Source of the DNA: Obesumbacterium proteus
Lineage (GTDB): Bacteria > Pseudomonadota > Gammaproteobacteria > Enterobacterales > Enterobacteriaceae
Assembly: GCF_001586165.1 (NCBI RefSeq)
Contig: NZ_CP014608.1
Location: 1,922,001 to 1,986,000 of the forward strand
DNA: 64,000 nucleotides
Direction: 5' to 3'
Shown here: one piece after another, positions 60,713 through 64,000 of the stretch
Layout: each line of letters opens with the position of its first letter
How positions within the stretch are numbered: the first letter of the stretch is position 1
Notes under the pieces: generated by a model
What the model was told of the DNA's origin: nothing
Seen by the model: the letters and a program-made list of their open reading frames with translations, nothing else
The model's database searches: none
Made by a program: the position numbers and the translations under genes

Positions 60713-61549
60713 TTAAGCTGGATTGGGATAAAGCTGCTGCTGAAGGAATTCAACCGCATCAACGATGCGTGGCCCCATCCCCAAAATGAGCGACTGATCG
60801 ATTTCAACGATGCGCTGATTTTTCCATGCGGCGGTGCGAGTGACACCAGCTACGTTGCCCAGCTGCTTTTTACCGTCGGCAGAAGCCAAGCTTTGGGTAG
60901 TGACCACGATCACGTCGGGATTAGCCGCAATAATCGCTTCACCGCTGTAGGTTTTATATTCCGCGTGGCTCGCGATATTTTGCCCACCGGCCAACGATAA
61001 AATGGTGCCCGCCACGCTTTCGGTTCCGGCAATTTGCGGTACGCCGCCGCCCGGCGATAGCAGGAACATCACGCGCACGGGCTTAGCGATTTGCTGGTTT
61101 TTTTCAGCGGTAGCGGCCAGCCGTTTCTGGAGGCTGGCGACTAATTCGTCGCCCTGCGCTGTTTTGTTCACGCTGCTCGCCAAGGTATGAATATTGCTGT
61201 ACATCCGTTCCACGGTGGCAGGCGTGCGCGGCAGCGTCAGCACCTTCACTTTTTGTTGCACGAGTTGGTTAAGCACCAGCTTGGGTTCGGCGTCTTGCCA
61301 AGTAATAAAGGTGGTCGGCGCCAGTGACAAAATGCCTTCGGCACTCAGCTGTTTCCAATAGCCGATGTGCGGCAGCGCTTTGGTTTCTGGCGGATAGGCC
61401 GTGGTTTCATCTACGCCAACGAGCGTGTCACCCGCGCCAAGCGCGTAGAGCAGTTCCACCAACGAGCCGCCAGCGACCACTAAGCGCTCTTGAGCCATCG
61501 CACCGCTGGTGAGAAGGAGTGCCAGTGCGCCGATAATCAATTTTTTCAT
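60713..61549 (-). CDS. hmuT: Periplasmic heme-binding protein (HmuT-like)
   Basis: The 278-aa protein has a Sec signal peptide (LIIGALALLLTSGAMA|QERLVVAGGS, cut near residue 19). The class III fold with a central helix follows: YWKQLSAEGILSLAPTTFI (heme-binding Tyr region) and SLAGGQNIASHAEYKTYSGE, as in HmuT. The start codon overlaps the receptor stop (ATGATGA), so expression is coupled. The substrate (heme) is inferred from the neighbouring HutX and the Fur-controlled TonB receptor. Confidence 0.88.
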   Translation of the reverse strand: MKKLIIGALALLLTSGAMAQERLVVAGGSLVELLYALGAGDTLVGVDETTAYPPETKALPHIGYWKQLSAEGILSLAPTTFITWQDAEPKLVLNQLVQQKVKVLTLPRTPATVERMYSNIHTLASSVNKTAQGDELVASLQKRLAATAEKNQQIAKPVRVMFLLSPGGGVPQIAGTESVAGTILSLAGGQNIASHAEYKTYSGEAIIAANPDVIVVTTQSLASADGKKQLGNVAGVTRTAAWKNQRIVEIDQSLILGMGPRIVDAVEFLQQQLYPNPA

Positions 61550-61551
61550 CA

Positions 61552-63705
61552 TCAGAATTTCCAAGCAAAGCCAACGGCCGCATTAATGCCCGCCGCAGGA
61601 ATAGACTCATGCGCGGTTTGATAGCGTTTGTTGGTGAGGTTATTGAGCTCAACGTTGACCTGATACTGATCGTCGGCACCAAATTCGCTGTTAAACGCTA
61701 GGTTTAAGGTTGCCCAACCGGCGTGATTTTCCGTTTCGCTACCGGTGCTGTCCGTGGCTTTGGAAGCTGCGCGAATATAAAGATCGGAGGTCAGGTTCAT
61801 CGCATTAAACAACATCGTATTTTTTACCCCCAAACGTCCGGTTACGCTCGGATCGCCGGTATCCCATGTTTTCATGGTTGGGCTGATGAACTGACGGCGC
61901 ATGATGTTGCCGCTGGCATACGGTGAAATCATCCAGCCGTTATATTCGGCGGAGAGTTCCATCCCGTAGGTTTTGGCGCGGTCGACGTTATCGTAGTAGT
62001 AATAATCGGTACGTGATGAGTTGCTGTTGCCGTTACAGATTTTCTGCCCAGAGCAAGCAATAGAAGCGATATAGTCTTTGGCTTCGGAGTAGTAAATCGC
62101 GCCGTCGATGTACCACATATTGCCGTTATAGCGCGCCCCAAATTCGAAGTTGTTGGAGTGCTCCGCATCCAGATCTGGGTTGCCATAGGTCACGCCGCCG
62201 CCCGCGGATGTCTGCATAAACTGCTGCGTCAGGGTTGGGAAAACATAGCCCTGAGCGAAGGCCAAACGAAGTTCGGTATTGGCGATACCGGAATAACGCA
62301 GGCTAGTGGCGGTTACAAACGCGCTGTCGCTGACGGACTGCGAGCCGAGCGTGGTGGTGGTTGTGCCTTGGGAAGAGTGAGAAACCGTTTCGTCGCCGTT
62401 CAATAGCTGAGATTTCAACCAATATTGGCGCGCACCGAGCGTCCATTTCCAGTTATCGGCAAACTGCCACTCATTTTGTCCAAAGGCTGACCAGTTGGTT
62501 TGTTCCGAGCGGTTGTGCGCCAGTGTATCTTTAGTGTAATTCACGGCGGCAGGGAAGCCGTGTGAACTACTGGACTGCGTGCTGCCGTTGGAGGTCTGTT
62601 TGACGCGGTCTTCTTGGTATTGAGCGCCGATCACCAGATTGTTATTCGCAGGTAGCTCGAAGTTAGATTGCAGGGTGAGCCCGCGCGTATTCTGCGTGTC
62701 TTCGGACTGCGTTTGGTTAGCCACACGTAGATCGCCGATCATCGGGCTGCCGGTAGGCGTGACAACCGTGACCTTATTTTCGAATTTACGCTCAAGCTTT
62801 TGGCTGTACGCGTCGAGGTGAATATTTTTTAAATATTCGCCGTCTACCGCGTAGTCATAAAACAACCCAATCTTTTCGCGTTCCAGCTTCGGTATTTTAA
62901 CGCTGAATTCTTGATAGGACGGATCGTCATAATAGGTTTGCGTAGAGAGCTTATAGCGGTCTAGCGATAGGCCAAACTTATGCTTATCCAGCGTGTAGCC
63001 AAGCCATAGGCCTTGGCTATTATTGTTGAAGCCGGTATTGGGCAAGCGGCCGTCTGGGGTGTCTCTATCACCGTGATCGGCATAGCTGCCGTTCAGGCGG
63101 TAGTCTAAATTACCGATGCTGCCATATGCGCTGGCAGACTCACGCCAGCCGTTGGTGGCGGTATCATAAACCGCCTTGACCGAACCGCTGACCGGCTTAT
63201 CGCCGCCTTTGCGGGTGATGAAGTTGATCACGCCACCGATGGCTTGAGAGCCATATAGCACCGAGTAGGGGCCTTTGACCACTTCAATGCGCTCTAGTGA
63301 CGACTCATCAATCAAAATACCGGGACCGAAATCTTGTCCTGCGCGTTGGTAGGTGACTTCCTGCCCATCGATCAGTAACAGCACGCGTGAAGAGCCTTCA
63401 CCGCGAATGCGCACCTGTTTACGGCCAGCCAAGCCGTTATCGGTGATTTCAACGCCGGGAATATCTTGTAACTCATCTGCTAACGATAAACGGGTAGAAC
63501 GCTCAAGCTGCTCGCTGTCGATAACTTGAATGGTTGCAGGGCTGTCCCACAGGGTTGTTTCGCTACGGCTGGTGGTGGTGACATAAATCGGATCTTCGTC
63601 AACGCTGCTACCGGACTGCTGGGGAGCCGATGCCGCGCCAAGCTGTTGTGAAACAAACAGAGATAAAGCTGAAAGTAGAAAGCACGTATTCCTTGTACTG
63701 AACAT
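61552..63705 (-). CDS. TonB-dependent outer-membrane receptor (heme/hemoprotein)
   Basis: The 717-aa receptor has a signal peptide (STRNTCFLLSALSLFVSQ, near residue 27), a TonB-box-like PIYVTTTSR, a plug domain (about 45-165: SPATIQVIDSEQLERS, VLLLIDGQEVTYQRAG, VLYGSQAIGGVINF) and a 22-strand barrel ending VGFAWKF. The heme-receptor FRAP/NPNL region is altered to YVFPTLTQQF and GNPDLDAE, and I see no His between them. Ligand capture may differ from ChuA/HmuR. The Met at 63705 was chosen; the longer frame begins TTG. Confidence 0.88.
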   Translation of the reverse strand: MFSTRNTCFLLSALSLFVSQQLGAASAPQQSGSSVDEDPIYVTTTSRSETTLWDSPATIQVIDSEQLERSTRLSLADELQDIPGVEITDNGLAGRKQVRIRGEGSSRVLLLIDGQEVTYQRAGQDFGPGILIDESSLERIEVVKGPYSVLYGSQAIGGVINFITRKGGDKPVSGSVKAVYDTATNGWRESASAYGSIGNLDYRLNGSYADHGDRDTPDGRLPNTGFNNNSQGLWLGYTLDKHKFGLSLDRYKLSTQTYYDDPSYQEFSVKIPKLEREKIGLFYDYAVDGEYLKNIHLDAYSQKLERKFENKVTVVTPTGSPMIGDLRVANQTQSEDTQNTRGLTLQSNFELPANNNLVIGAQYQEDRVKQTSNGSTQSSSSHGFPAAVNYTKDTLAHNRSEQTNWSAFGQNEWQFADNWKWTLGARQYWLKSQLLNGDETVSHSSQGTTTTTLGSQSVSDSAFVTATSLRYSGIANTELRLAFAQGYVFPTLTQQFMQTSAGGGVTYGNPDLDAEHSNNFEFGARYNGNMWYIDGAIYYSEAKDYIASIACSGQKICNGNSNSSRTDYYYYDNVDRAKTYGMELSAEYNGWMISPYASGNIMRRQFISPTMKTWDTGDPSVTGRLGVKNTMLFNAMNLTSDLYIRAASKATDSTGSETENHAGWATLNLAFNSEFGADDQYQVNVELNNLTNKRYQTAHESIPAAGINAAVGFAWKF

Positions 63706-63726
63706 AGTCTTTAACCTTAAAGCGAA

Positions 63727-63745
63727 CAATAATAATTATCATTTG
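63727..63745 (-). promoter_or_regulatory. Putative Fur box upstream of the heme receptor
   Basis: On the minus strand AAATGATAATTATTATTG resembles the Fur 19-mer GATAATGATAATCATTATC with about 13 matches. It lies 22 nt upstream of the receptor ATG and would block its promoter in iron-replete cells. Confidence 0.65.
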
Positions 63746-63945
63746 GCTTTATAGTTAAACTTGTATCTAACGTCTACAAATAAAGGTGTAAATCAAATGC
63801 ATAATTGATTTAGGTCAAAAAAGAGAGGGGGAGATATTTTCGCGGTGAGAGTTTTTAGTTCTGATTCTTGGTATTTAAAGCGAGTAAAAATACAGTAAGT
63901 ACTTTCTATATAGATTTAATACGAGGTTTATAGCTTCCAAGCATC

Positions 63946-64000
63946 TTAGTTCGGAAGTGATGAGAACAGCAATAGCGCAGGTTGATCGCCCACGCGTTTC
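63946..64000 (-). CDS. Possible C-terminal end of a gene cut by the window edge
   Basis: The minus strand reads KRVGDQPALLLFSSLPN then TAA at 63946-63948. The frame is open to the window edge and has plausible residue use, but it is only 18 codons. No family can be named. It would be a gene upstream of, and codirectional with, the heme operon. Confidence 0.28.
   Translation of the reverse strand, partial: KRVGDQPALLLFSSLPN

Overview
The window looks like the chromosome of a motile enterobacterium close to Hafnia or Obesumbacterium. This is an inference from gene content: uspC-flhDC-motAB-che with Tsr inside the che cluster, rcnRA, opgE, yjdIJ, brnQ, phoH with a Pho box, and chaA. No rRNA or complete tRNA gene is present to confirm it.

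Region 1 (1-9.8 kb) is one end of a P2/186-type prophage. Minus-strand late genes run gpL, gpX, holin, SAR endolysin, LysB/LysC spanins, gpR, gpV, gpW (cut by the window edge). The replication genes A and B, a zinc-finger protein and Cox are also on the minus strand, with a 186 CI-type repressor and integrase on the plus strand. The portal/terminase/scaffold/capsid block expected between A and L is absent, gpS is missing, and the repressor gene is frameshifted. Two consensus LexA boxes are present, one before a 61-codon gene and one between the repressor and the integrase. A tRNA-Leu-like 3' fragment at 9.7 kb marks the att end.

Region 2 (9.9-11.9 kb) is a decayed lambdoid prophage: an integrase tail with two in-frame stops, tail gene K and I remnants, and between them an intact lipoprotein gene with its own terminator (moron-like).

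Region 3 (11.9-31.9 kb) is accessory and host material. It holds a VOC protein, ElaA, a nucleoside-salvage locus (Crp/Fnr regulator, nucleoside hydrolase, adenosine-deaminase-like enzyme, MFS carrier), a 1454-aa autotransporter, an orphan 159-aa protein, a dehydrogenase/LysR pair, YciI, rcnR/rcnA with two operators, a 37-aa membrane protein, BrnQ, a frameshifted mdtG, YecD and a DUF2461 protein.

Region 4 (31.9-40.6 kb) carries a membrane diguanylate cyclase, the phosphoethanolamine transferase OpgE, a stand-alone FtsI-like transpeptidase, a DUF2501 secreted protein, an esterase, YjdJ/YjdI and UspC.

Region 5 (40.6-54.2 kb) is the motility master operon and chemotaxis cluster: flhDC, motAB, cheA, cheW, tsr, a second receptor, cheR, cheB, cheY, cheZ. 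cheB carries a one-base frameshift in an A-run.

Region 6 (54.2-64 kb) has an Rrf2 regulator, phoH, an EamA transporter, chaA, a DedA protein and a heme uptake operon (TonB receptor, HmuT-like, HutX, permease) that lacks an ATPase gene within the window.

At least five genes carry single-base indels, several of them one-base losses in short homopolymers. Either recent pseudogenisation or sequencing error must be considered before inferring loss of function.
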